This document shows, one piece after another, positions 1 to 5,449 of a stretch of 8,816 nucleotides of DNA. The notes below the pieces were generated by a model. The model did not search any database. It was not told where the DNA came from and was given only the letters and a program-made list of their open reading frames with translations. Position 1 is the first letter of the stretch, and each line of letters begins with the position of its first letter. This stretch comes from an uncultured Anaerolineae bacterium (lineage in GTDB: Bacteria; Chloroflexota; Anaerolineae; B4-G1; DUEL01), in the NCBI GenBank assembly GCA_937942115.1, contig CALDFY010000326.1, positions 1 to 8,816 of the forward strand, given 5' to 3'. A program made the position numbers and the translations under genes.

Positions 1-1
1 C

Positions 2-241
2 GGGTATGAGGTGGGGCGGGGGTTGCTGGCGGCGCCGGAGACGGGGTGGGAGCGGGTGGAGGGGCCGCAGGACTTTGGGGTACGGGTGCGGTTGCATCCG
101 GAGGTGCTGATGGGGGAGGGGAGCGGGGTGATGCCGGGGCCAGGGGAGGTGCGGCGGGCAGAGGAGGCACTGGCGTGGGTGCTGTGGGCAGTGTTTGCGT
201 ACGCTGAAGCGATGGGTCTGAAACCGCCGCCGTTCTGGTGA
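2..241 (+). CDS. C-terminal fragment of an unrecognised protein (5' end outside window)
   Basis: The reading frame is open from the first full codon at position 2 to a TGA at 239-241, so this is the last 79 residues of a longer protein. The GTG at position 11 is only an internal codon; no Shine-Dalgarno precedes it. The visible part is rich in Gly, Glu, Arg and Val, then has a hydrophobic alpha-helical stretch (EEALAWVLWAVFAYAEAMGL) and ends in a Pro-rich PPPFW tail. I recognise no catalytic motif and cannot assign a family. The coding strand is strikingly purine-rich with many GGG/GAG/GTG codons, which differs in look from the minus-strand operon. It is the only protein gene on the plus strand and points towards rnpB. 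It could also be a spurious frame in GC-rich DNA, but the hydrophobic pattern and the hairpin just after the stop favour a real gene end. Confidence 0.5.
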   Translation, partial: GYEVGRGLLAAPETGWERVEGPQDFGVRVRLHPEVLMGEGSGVMPGPGEVRRAEEALAWVLWAVFAYAEAMGLKPPPFW

Positions 242-254
242 GGAAGCGGGGAGT

Positions 255-282
255 CGGGGGCGAGCCGTATGGCCCGCCCCCG
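255..282 (+). terminator. Stable hairpin just after the plus-strand gene, possible terminator
   Basis: CGGGGGCG (255-262) pairs with CGCCCCCG (275-282), with an inner GCC/GGC stem around a GTAT loop. It lies 13 nt after the stop codon at 241. No T tract follows, so intrinsic termination is only suggested; it may instead stabilise the transcript 3' end. Confidence 0.35.
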
Positions 283-323
283 GCCGGTTGGATTCCCCGG
301 CCCTCTCTGCCCGGTGCGGAAAC

Positions 324-352
324 TTGACAGACCGGGCATCTGGGATTATACT
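324..352 (+). promoter_or_regulatory. Near-consensus sigma70 promoter, plus strand
   Basis: TTGACA (324-329), a 17-nt spacer and TATACT (347-352) make an almost perfect housekeeping promoter with predicted start near 359. It lies in a gene-free region and points towards the 3' end of rnpB. The immediate context (GAAAC-TTGACAG, TATACTA) resembles that of the opposing promoter at 461-489. Confidence 0.6.
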
Positions 353-376
353 ATTGGCAGTAAAGGCTACCTTTCC

Positions 377-420
377 AAATAAAACGCCCTCCGGGGTGGA
401 TTCGGCACCGACCGGAGGGC
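377..420 (-). terminator. Rho-independent terminator, minus strand
   Basis: GCCCTCCGG (386-394) and CCGGAGGGC (412-420) form a perfect 9-bp stem, extended inside by GGTG/CACC (395-398 with 406-409). Read on the minus strand the stem is followed by GTTTTATTT (385-377), a proper U tract. It would end any transcript coming from the minus promoter at 461-489 or reading through from rnpB. Confidence 0.65.
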
Positions 421-454
421 CGGTCTCCACGCCGGTCAGGGCGGCGTGGAGGCC
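377..454 (-). ncRNA. Candidate two-hairpin small RNA, minus strand (about 78 nt)
   Basis: The minus promoter at 461-489 predicts a start near 454, which is exactly the first base of a 13-position stem (454-442 with 434-422, one A-C mismatch on this strand). A second hairpin with a TTTTATTT tail follows immediately and ends the transcript near 377. The fit of promoter, start, stem and terminator within 78 nt is what a small RNA gene looks like. Alternatively these may be leader and terminator pieces of the rnpB transcript. No known RNA family is recognised. It would be fully antisense to the plus-strand candidate over about 95 nt counted from start to start. Confidence 0.4.
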
Positions 455-460
455 GCCTGT

Positions 461-489
461 AGTATACCGCAAAAGGCGGCTCCCGTCAA
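461..489 (-). promoter_or_regulatory. Near-consensus sigma70 promoter, minus strand
   Basis: On the minus strand TTGACG (489-484), a 17-nt spacer and TATACT (466-461) are present. The -35 box lies in the loop side of the hairpin that follows rnpB, so the promoter is embedded in a terminator-like structure. It faces the plus promoter at 324-352 head-on. Confidence 0.5.
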
Positions 490-520
490 GTTCCGGCGGG
501 GGCCGCTTCTGTTTCCTGTT
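471..520. terminator. Bidirectional terminator-like hairpin downstream of rnpB
   Basis: The arms are 476-487 and 495-506 with a 7-nt loop. On the plus strand all 12 positions pair (two as G-U) and TTCTGTTTCC follows. On the minus strand the stem has two A-C mismatches but is followed by CTTTT, and it lies about 50 nt beyond the predicted 3' end of RNase P RNA, where a primary-transcript terminator would be expected. Confidence 0.45.
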
Positions 521-555
521 CGCTCTTGGGGTTTCCGGAAAGGGGCGATGGACCT

Positions 556-1017
556 GCTCCAGGCCGGCCGATAAGCCGGGTTCTGTCGTGGGCGGTCATC
601 TCTCTGGGACGGCGGTTGCCCGCCGCCTCAAGCGGCCCACCCGGGGCTCGGACGGGACGGGCCGCCCCGTGTGGGGGCAGGCGGCACTTCGCTTGCCCCC
701 ACGTCGCCCCTGCTTGGCCTTGCTCCCGGTGGGGGTTGCCTGGCCGCCCGGGTCACCCCGGACGCCGGTGGTCTCTTACACCACCTTTTCACCCTTGCCA
801 GGTTGGTAGACGGGTATCTGGTAGACCGGTAGCCGGTATATGGGGGAATCAGCGGGATGCTCATATCCCGCTAACCCACCAACCTGGCGGTCTGTTTCTG
901 TGGCCCGATCCGTCGGGTTACCCCGCCTGGGCGTTACCCAGCACCGTGCCCTGTGGAGCCCGGACTTTCCTCACCCCGCGCGATGCGCGGAGCGCGACCG
1001 CCTGGCCGACCTGGAGC
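556..1017 (-). ncRNA. rnpB: RNase P RNA, bacterial class A
   Basis: This is the catalytic RNA of RNase P, which removes 5' leaders from pre-tRNAs. Read on the minus strand it has the conserved 5' block GAGGAAAGTCCGGGCTCC (about 972-955), the ACAGAAA of J11/12, the AAGGGTGAAA of J12/11, the GGTGGTGTAAGAGACCACC hairpin (about 787-769), GGAGCAAGGCCAAGCAGGGG (about 726-707) and the 3' block ACAGAACCCGGCTTATC (about 587-571). The ends are set by helix P1: GCTCCAGGTCGGCC (1017-1004) pairs over 14 positions with GGCCGGCCTGGAGC (569-556) with one G-U. The length of about 462 nt is at the long end for the class, chiefly because of an enlarged P12 (800-885). It has its own promoter at 1024-1052 and a terminator-like hairpin near 471-506. 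Confidence 0.96.
800..885 (-). repeat. Expanded P12 arm of RNase P RNA made of degenerate 7-8-mers
   Basis: The outer arms AGGTTGGT (800-807) and ACCAACCT (878-885) close the region by 8 bp. Inside lies a run readable on the plus strand as GGTAGAC, GGGTATCT, GGTAGAC, CGGTAGC, CGGTATA (804-840), and then a separate perfect 8-bp hairpin (851-858 with 865-872). It sits between the J11/12 and J12/11 consensus blocks, which places it in P12, a helix known to vary. The short repeat units look like microsatellite growth accommodated in the RNA. Confidence 0.6.
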
Positions 1018-1023
1018 GACTTC

Positions 1024-1052
1024 ATCTTAACACACTCCCATCCCCCTGTCAA
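1024..1052 (-). promoter_or_regulatory. rnpB promoter
   Basis: On the minus strand TTGACA (1052-1047), a 17-nt spacer and TAAGAT (1029-1024) are present. Seven bases further on lies 1017, the first base of the P1 helix, so the predicted start agrees with the RNA 5' end derived independently from pairing. Confidence 0.8.
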
Positions 1053-1129
1053 GCGATGGGTCTGAGGTGCGGACATATGAAAAGCCAAAGTTCAGGGGAG
1101 GGGGTGCCGCCGAAGGCGGGGGGCAGAGG

Positions 1130-1406
1130 CCATATGCGTTAACTTAAGGGGCTGCGCCAGTTGGGTCGCCGCCTCGGGCGCTGACTGAAGCCAGCCTCTT
1201 TGGGCCTTCGGCCGGGTCCCTTCACTTCGTTCGCAACCAGGTCGGCCTTCGCCGACCTCCGGAGAAGGGCGTCAACGCAGGTTGACGCCCGGCGCGAAGC
1301 GTAGGGGCAACCCTCGCGGTTGCCCCCGGGGGAGGCCGATTTCCAATCGGCGCCCGGGGCGGCGGGCAGCGGAGAGCCGAAGCCAGCCTTAAGTTAACGC
1401 TTATGG
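1130..1406. mobile_element. 277-bp non-coding element with terminal inverted repeats, MITE-like
   Basis: The left end CCATATGCGTTAACTTAAGG (1130-1149) and the right end (1387-1406) are inverted copies with 19 of 20 positions matching, including a perfect 14-bp core GCGTTAACTTAAGG. Between them no convincing ORF exists. Instead there is a series of hairpins: 1203-1213 (GGCC/GGCC), 1240-1257 (7-bp stem, CTTC loop), 1267-1290 (perfect 10-bp stem, GCAG loop), 1304-1326 (GGGGCAACC/GGTTGCCCC) and 1334-1351 (GCCGATT/AATCGGC). An 11-bp direct repeat GAAGCCAGCCT occurs at 1187 and 1379. No target duplication is obvious at the outer edges. The structure fits a miniature inverted-repeat element or a composite of smaller hairpin repeats. 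The adjoining 1053-1129 holds only a small CCGCC/GGCGG hairpin. Confidence 0.5.
1301..1351 (+). repeat. GTAGGGGC-type hairpin repeat, copy 1
   Basis: GTAGGGGCAACC followed by the complementary GGTTGCCCC, then a second hairpin GGCCGATT-TCC-AATCGGC. The same two-part arrangement (GTAGGGGC stem, then a CGATT/AATCG stem) recurs on the opposite strand at 8141-8209 with a different inner stem sequence. Compensated arms with a fixed GTAGGGGC lead are typical of dispersed palindromic repeats in several GC-rich bacterial groups. Confidence 0.55.
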
Positions 1407-1496
1407 GGGTAAGGGGTGGGGTGAGGGCCGGAATGGGCATCCCCCGCTCCCCGAAAAACCTACACTTGTCAGGGGGAGAGAAGAGGGGTTTTGAGG

Positions 1497-1515
1497 GCGG
1501 CGGCGAAGCCGCCGC
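1497..1515 (-). terminator. Hairpin downstream of the operon, possible terminator
   Basis: GCGGCGGC (1497-1504) pairs with GCCGCCGC (1508-1515) around a 3-nt loop, 15 nt after the aminotransferase stop codon. No T tract follows on the minus strand (CCTCAAAACCCC), so it may act with Rho or only protect the mRNA end. Confidence 0.3.
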
Positions 1516-1530
1516 ACCGGCCCTATTTCT

Positions 1531-2790
1531 TCAGCGCACCCTTTTCTCCTCCATCCGCTCCATCCGCCGCAGGTCGTCGGCGTGGGCCTGAATCTTCCGC
1601 AGCGCCGCCACCACATCGTCTATCCCCTGCCGCCCCGCCCGAAAGACGCTCTCGTCCAGCCAGACCGCCTCCCGCTCACAGGCCCGCTCCGCCTCCGGCA
1701 GGTGCATCCGGTCAAAGGCGAAATACTCCGGAAAGGCGCTGGGGACCGGCAGCCGGGAGAGATGAGGCTGGAAGAGGTCGTAGCGGTGCATCGGTGGGTA
1801 GCCCACCCAGCAGGGGATCCCTTCCGCCTCCAGCGCGGCACAAACCAGGTCGTGCCCGGCGCCGAATACGTCGGGGTCAATGGCAAAGATGTAGCGGTAG
1901 AACGACCGGGTGGTGTGACGGGGGTCCCGCCGCAACAGCCGCACGCCCGGCACTTCGCTCAGGCTCTCCTCCAGATAGTCGGCCATCGCCTCCCGCTGCC
2001 GGGCCTGCTCGGGGAAACGCTCCAGCCCCACGACGCCCAGCGCCGCCTGCAGTTCGGTCATCCGGTAGTTAGCGCCCATCGTGAACAACTGCCCCGCGTC
2101 GTCGTGGGGACGGCCGCAATCTATGATGCTGGCCGCCCGGGCCGCCATCTCCGCCGTCCGGCACAGGAGCACCCCACCCTCCCCGGTGGTCAGGATTTTG
2201 GACGATTGCAGGCTGAACGACCCGAAGTCCCCGATAGTCCCCGCCCCCTGTCCCCGCCAGCGCGCGCCGTGCGCGTGGGCGCAGTCCTCCACCACTACCA
2301 GGCTGTGACGGCGCGCAATGTCCATGATGGCGTCCATGTCCGCCATCTGCGCCCCCAGATGGACGGGGATGATCGCCCGGGTGCGGGGCGTGATCGCCGC
2401 CTCCACCCGGCGGGGGTCTATGCAGTAGGTCTCGGGGTCAATATCCACGATGACCGGAATGGCCCCGGCCGCCATCACCGCCGCCGCGGTGGCCTGAAAG
2501 GTATAGGCGGGGACGATGACCTCATCCCCCCAGCCGATGCCGGCCGCGCGCAGCGCCACCTCCATGGTGACCGTGCCGTTCGCCATCGGTACGGCGTACC
2601 CGCCGCCCTGCAACTCGGCAAAGCGACGGGCAAATTCCGCCGTGTACGGCCCGGGGTACGGGTAGCCACCCCAGCGTCCGGACCGGATGACCGCTGTCAC
2701 CGCATCTATATCCCGCCCATCCCAGACCGGCCACGCGGGATAGGGTTCGGTGCGGGTCCTCGGACCGCCGAAAAGGGCCAGTTCGGACAT
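1531..2790 (-). CDS. DegT/DnrJ/EryC1/StrS-family PLP-dependent aminotransferase
   Basis: A soluble fold-type I sugar or cyclitol aminotransferase that moves an amino group, usually from glutamate or glutamine, onto a keto sugar or keto-cyclitol. Counting from the upstream ATG at 2796, the PLP-ring Asp is D171 in VVVEDCAHAHGA, the Schiff-base lysine is K200 in SFSLQSSKILTTGEGG, the phosphate-site segment is MANGT near 71-75, and NYRMTELQ (243-250) is the usual substrate-site signature. The N-terminus (ALFGGPRTRTEPYPAWP) resembles the branch often annotated as scyllo-inosose or 3-amino-5-hydroxybenzoate-type aminotransferases. Length is about 419 aa, normal for the family. I place the start at the second ATG (2790) because the GAGGAGG Shine-Dalgarno abuts the first ATG (2796) with no spacer but is 6 nt from the second. 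The first ATG overlaps the stop of the preceding transporter as ATGA, so coupled initiation there is not excluded. It is the last gene of the operon. Confidence 0.9.
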   Translation of the reverse strand: MSELALFGGPRTRTEPYPAWPVWDGRDIDAVTAVIRSGRWGGYPYPGPYTAEFARRFAELQGGGYAVPMANGTVTMEVALRAAGIGWGDEVIVPAYTFQATAAAVMAAGAIPVIVDIDPETYCIDPRRVEAAITPRTRAIIPVHLGAQMADMDAIMDIARRHSLVVVEDCAHAHGARWRGQGAGTIGDFGSFSLQSSKILTTGEGGVLLCRTAEMAARAASIIDCGRPHDDAGQLFTMGANYRMTELQAALGVVGLERFPEQARQREAMADYLEESLSEVPGVRLLRRDPRHTTRSFYRYIFAIDPDVFGAGHDLVCAALEAEGIPCWVGYPPMHRYDLFQPHLSRLPVPSAFPEYFAFDRMHLPEAERACEREAVWLDESVFRAGRQGIDDVVAALRKIQAHADDLRRMERMEEKRVR

Positions 2791-2792
2791 AT

Positions 2793-4142
2793 TCATCCTC
2801 CTCGTTTGGCTTTCAATCCCTCTTTGACCGCTTGCAGCCGTTCTCCGTGCAGGGGGTAGAGCCAGAGCAGGAGAATCGCCAGCAGGAAGCCGACCGTTGT
2901 CGGGATGCTCAGGAAAAGGCGAAAGCCCAGGTCCACCGTCGGCGGTTGGACCTCCAGCAGGGTGTCGTAGCCGAAGGCAGGCAGCATGAGGCCGAAGATG
3001 CTGGAGACCAGCAGGCCGCTCAGAGTGATGAGGAAACTGCTCATGCCGAAGAACATCCCGGCTCGCTGGTGGCCGGTGCGCACCTCGTCCTCGTCCACCA
3101 CCTCGGCGATGATGACGTCGCCCATCAGCACCAGTCCACCCAGCCCGACGCCGATGATCGCCGCCGAGATGAGGGTGAACGTCAGGGACGGGCTGAAACT
3201 GAGCGGGATGACGCCAGCGATCATGACGGCGTTGGCCAGGATGAGCGTGGCGCGTGTGCCGAACCTGTTGGCCACCCAGTTGCGCCAGGGGTAGAGGGAG
3301 GCCATGGCGACCAGGAAGGCGATGCCGAAGATGAGGCTGAACATGGCGTCGCTGACCTTCAGGCTGTACTTCAGGTAGAAGGGGACGCCCGCCTGCAGGA
3401 CGCCCGTCCCGAAAAACCGCATGGTCTGCGCGCCGGCGGCGGTGAGGAAACTGCGGTTGACGAAGGTGTGCCGGAGCGCCGGCCCGAACGGGAAACCGGT
3501 ATCCGTCCGCAGGTCCTCCCGCTCAAAGAGGAAGCGGAAGGCAACGTAAATGGGAATGACCGAGATGATGCCCAGGATAACGGCCATCCCCGCCCAGCCG
3601 ATGGTGTTCCAGAGCAGGGGCGGCACGACGGAGGCCAGGATGAGGGCGACGGTCTGGAAGATGTTCATCTGGGCCGCCACATCAGTCCGTTCCTCATACG
3701 TGCCGAACATCTCCGGCAGGAGGCCGTAGTAGCCCGTCGCCAGGGCGGTATAAAGCCCCTCCCAGAGGACGATGACAATGCCGAAGTAGACCAGCAGGGC
3801 GACCGGATTGACCCTGCCGTCAAAGGGGGTGCTGAAGATCAGGATGAAGGTCAGCACGTAGGGCAGGCCGGTAAAGAGGATGTAGGGCCGACGACGCCCC
3901 CAGCGGGAGCGGGTCCGGTCGGAGGCAAAGCCCAGAGCGGGGTTGTTGAGAGCGTTGTAGATCGTGTAGAAGAACCAGAAGGTGGCGAACCACGGCGCGG
4001 GCAAATTCTTGATGTCCACGATGAAGTACATGACGAAGGCGACGACCGTCTCTACCGGTGTCGCCACGCCCAGGCTCATCAGCGAGTACATCAGGCGCTG
4101 CTTGAGGGTAGTCTGTGCTTCGGAAACGGCGGCCAGGGCCAT
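2793..4142 (-). CDS. GPH-family (MelB-like) sugar transporter, MFS superfamily
   Basis: A 449-aa, 12-helix inner-membrane carrier of the glycoside-pentoside-hexuronide:cation symporter family. The diagnostic signature is the loop after helix II, SDRTRSRWGRRRPYI (74-88 from the ATG at 4142), and repeated hydrophobic segments run through the protein. Members import sugars and glycosides with H+ or Na+. In the helix II segment YNALNNPALG the two positions that are Asp55 and Asp59 in E. coli MelB appear as Asn63 and Asn67, so Na+ coupling of the MelB type is doubtful. The start at 4142 is chosen because a perfect GGAGGTGA (4154-4147) sits 4 nt upstream; the in-frame GTG at 4202 has no such site. 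The gene follows a 102-nt spacer after the ceramidase-like gene, with no clear promoter in it, and its stop overlaps the first ATG of the aminotransferase. The substrate cannot be read from sequence. Confidence 0.88.
   Translation of the reverse strand: MALAAVSEAQTTLKQRLMYSLMSLGVATPVETVVAFVMYFIVDIKNLPAPWFATFWFFYTIYNALNNPALGFASDRTRSRWGRRRPYILFTGLPYVLTFILIFSTPFDGRVNPVALLVYFGIVIVLWEGLYTALATGYYGLLPEMFGTYEERTDVAAQMNIFQTVALILASVVPPLLWNTIGWAGMAVILGIISVIPIYVAFRFLFEREDLRTDTGFPFGPALRHTFVNRSFLTAAGAQTMRFFGTGVLQAGVPFYLKYSLKVSDAMFSLIFGIAFLVAMASLYPWRNWVANRFGTRATLILANAVMIAGVIPLSFSPSLTFTLISAAIIGVGLGGLVLMGDVIIAEVVDEDEVRTGHQRAGMFFGMSSFLITLSGLLVSSIFGLMLPAFGYDTLLEVQPPTVDLGFRLFLSIPTTVGFLLAILLLWLYPLHGERLQAVKEGLKAKRGG
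2797..2803 (-). promoter_or_regulatory. Shine-Dalgarno deciding the aminotransferase start
   Basis: GAGGAGG immediately precedes the ATG at 2796 but is spaced 6 nt from the in-frame ATG at 2790, favouring the latter. Confidence 0.6.
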
Positions 4143-4244
4143 CGGGTCACCTCCACAGGGTTTCCGGAAGGGATTGGACGGTCTGCAGGGCAAGCCGTTC
4201 ACACACGGGCTGAAACGGGCCCGGGTAACGGTCCTGCACGGGCA

Positions 4245-5447
4245 CTACCCGGAACGCAGATTTTCGGTCATCTCCCTCAGCGCCGCCAGCAGGCGCGGCG
4301 CGGTCTCCGGCCCCAGCGACATGGTCTCCTCGTAGTGGCTCCCCGGCTGAAACGGGTCGTCGGGGTAGACGAAGCCCTCCTGGGGCAGAATGTAGCCCAC
4401 CTCGTCGTTGACCAGCCCGATCACGCCGGCCACCTCCGCTCCGGCCCGGCGCAGGAACGCTTTGATCTCCAGCCCCGGCCCGGGCAGGAGTTCCCCCGGC
4501 ACCCCGGCCAGCCAGACCGGGCCGATCCGGAGCAGGTTCACCTCGGTGACCACCTGTCCATCCGATAGAGGGGCCGAAGGAAGCAGGCCGGCGGCCATGG
4601 CCATATGGAACAGGGGATTGGTCATCGGCACGGAGACCTCGCGCCGCCGGTGGGTCAGAGGGACCGGCGGGACGTCCCTTCCGGCAGAAAGCGCCCGGAG
4701 GCCGGCCTCCGCCACCGCCTTCCCGAGCCGCTCCGCCTCGGCGAAGGTGTGCTCGTCGGTGTCCGGCGTCATCATGCCGCCCAGCGCGCCGACGAAGAAG
4801 ATACAGGGGGCGCCGGTCATGTCCTCCACATGGCGGCGCAGGAAGCCGGGGTAATCGGCGCTGATGGCCTGATTGTGCTCCCCCATCACCTCCGGGTGGC
4901 ACGGGAAGACCATCATCGTCGCCAGCACATCCCCCCGTTCAGGGTGGAGGAACTGGAGGGCGGTCAGTTCGTCGTCCACAATGTCGGGGTCGCGGGCGTT
5001 GCGGGCCACTCCGGGGACGCGCGTCGCCGCTGCCCGCATACGAGCCGGCCGCAGGCCCTCCAGCGCCGTCCGCAGCGTCTCCAGCACCCGCTCCTTGAGC
5101 CAGGCCAGATACTGGGGGTCGGTCCCCGGGGTGGAGGTGTCCGGCCCCCAGAGGCCGATGGTGTCGGGGCCGTCGTGGTTGTGGGTGCAGGCCAGGAGGA
5201 GCCCCGTGCCCGGCGCCCGCTCGGCCAGCCGCTCCTCTATCTCCAGGACGTGCATGCGTGGCAGGCCGATCAGGTCCAGCGCGGCCAGCACCACCCGCTG
5301 GGAGCCGACCTCCAATGCCAGCGCGCAGGCCCACAGGTCGTCGTGGACAGACCGGGCCGGCCGGTTCTGGCCGAAGCCGGCCAGATAGACCGTCCGCTCC
5401 GGCGACGGCGTGATGGTCTGACGGGCAAAACCGATCCGCAGGGACAT
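4245..5447 (-). CDS. Neutral/alkaline ceramidase-like hydrolase, short cytoplasmic form
   Basis: A 400-aa protein resembling the N-terminal catalytic domain of neutral ceramidases, Zn-dependent amidases that split N-acyl bonds. Visible counterparts of the zinc site are CTHNHDGPD (H89 and H91, matching THTHSGP), PCHPEV (H184), PGE (E319) and NDEVGYILPQEGF (Y352). The catalytic-serine motif of true ceramidases (GDVSPN) is replaced by GALGGMMTPD around 220-229, with Thr near the serine position. True ceramidases are about 650-750 aa with a signal peptide and a C-terminal Ig-like domain; this protein has neither, so it is probably cytoplasmic and unlikely to cleave ceramide. Bacterial relatives of this size have no settled substrate. 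I chose the ATG at 5447 over the GTG at 5453: the GGGGGGTGA Shine-Dalgarno overlaps that GTG. The stop of the upstream MFS gene is 2 nt before the ATG. An amide- or ester-cleaving role on the operon's substrate is inference. Confidence 0.8.
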   Translation of the reverse strand: MSLRIGFARQTITPSPERTVYLAGFGQNRPARSVHDDLWACALALEVGSQRVVLAALDLIGLPRMHVLEIEERLAERAPGTGLLLACTHNHDGPDTIGLWGPDTSTPGTDPQYLAWLKERVLETLRTALEGLRPARMRAAATRVPGVARNARDPDIVDDELTALQFLHPERGDVLATMMVFPCHPEVMGEHNQAISADYPGFLRRHVEDMTGAPCIFFVGALGGMMTPDTDEHTFAEAERLGKAVAEAGLRALSAGRDVPPVPLTHRRREVSVPMTNPLFHMAMAAGLLPSAPLSDGQVVTEVNLLRIGPVWLAGVPGELLPGPGLEIKAFLRRAGAEVAGVIGLVNDEVGYILPQEGFVYPDDPFQPGSHYEETMSLGPETAPRLLAALREMTENLRSG

Positions 5448-5449
5448 GG

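Larger units (their letters stand above)
359..515 (+). ncRNA. Candidate structured small RNA, plus strand (about 155 nt)
   Basis: This is the stretch expected from the promoter at 324-352. It would fold into a small 5' hairpin (AAAGG 362-366 with CCTTT 370-374) and three strong stems: 386-394 with 412-420; 422-434 with 442-454; and 476-487 with 495-506. The last two contain G-T pairs that stay paired as G-U only in plus-strand RNA, which mildly favours this strand being the structured one. The third stem is followed by TTCTGTTTCCTGTT, a poor but T-rich terminator tail. No plausible small ORF with a ribosome binding site is visible. It does not show the SRP RNA tip motif, a tmRNA tRNA-like end or the single long interrupted hairpin of 6S RNA. 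Existence and boundaries are inferred. Confidence 0.35.

Noticed and set aside
359..515. Considered as SRP RNA, 6S RNA, tmRNA or tRNA
   Set aside because: There is no GGAAGCAGCC-type SRP tip, no single long interrupted hairpin, no tRNA-like ends or TTC arm of the right geometry.
804..840. Short repeat run considered as a CRISPR array
   Set aside because: The units are 7-8 bp and contiguous with no spacers, and they lie inside RNase P RNA.
207..1065. 15-bp exact direct repeat AAGCGATGGGTCTGA at 207-221 and 1051-1065
   Set aside because: One copy is coding sequence and the other overlaps the rnpB promoter. The match does not extend on either side, and one such match is not far from chance in a GC-biased window of this size.
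288..1142. Plus- and minus-strand open frames across the rnpB region
   Set aside because: They overlay RNase P RNA and the hairpins beside it, and their Pro/Arg/Gly-rich translations show no protein features.
2832..4568. Very long plus-strand open frame (578 codons) opposite the GPH transporter and ceramidase-like genes
   Set aside because: Its translation is low-complexity (Gln/Asp/Glu/Arg/His-rich) with no motif. It is the antisense shadow of GC-rich genes whose minus-strand products are clear family members. The same applies to the plus frames at 1582-2859, 4605-5522, 5855-6775 and 6772-8232.
4147..4902. Minus-strand frame running past the ceramidase-like stop, ending in ...QSLPETLWR
   Set aside because: Most of it is an out-of-frame reading of the ceramidase-like gene. 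The tail in the 102-nt spacer looks protein-like but has no start or Shine-Dalgarno, and the host gene ends at a normal family position, so no frameshift is needed.
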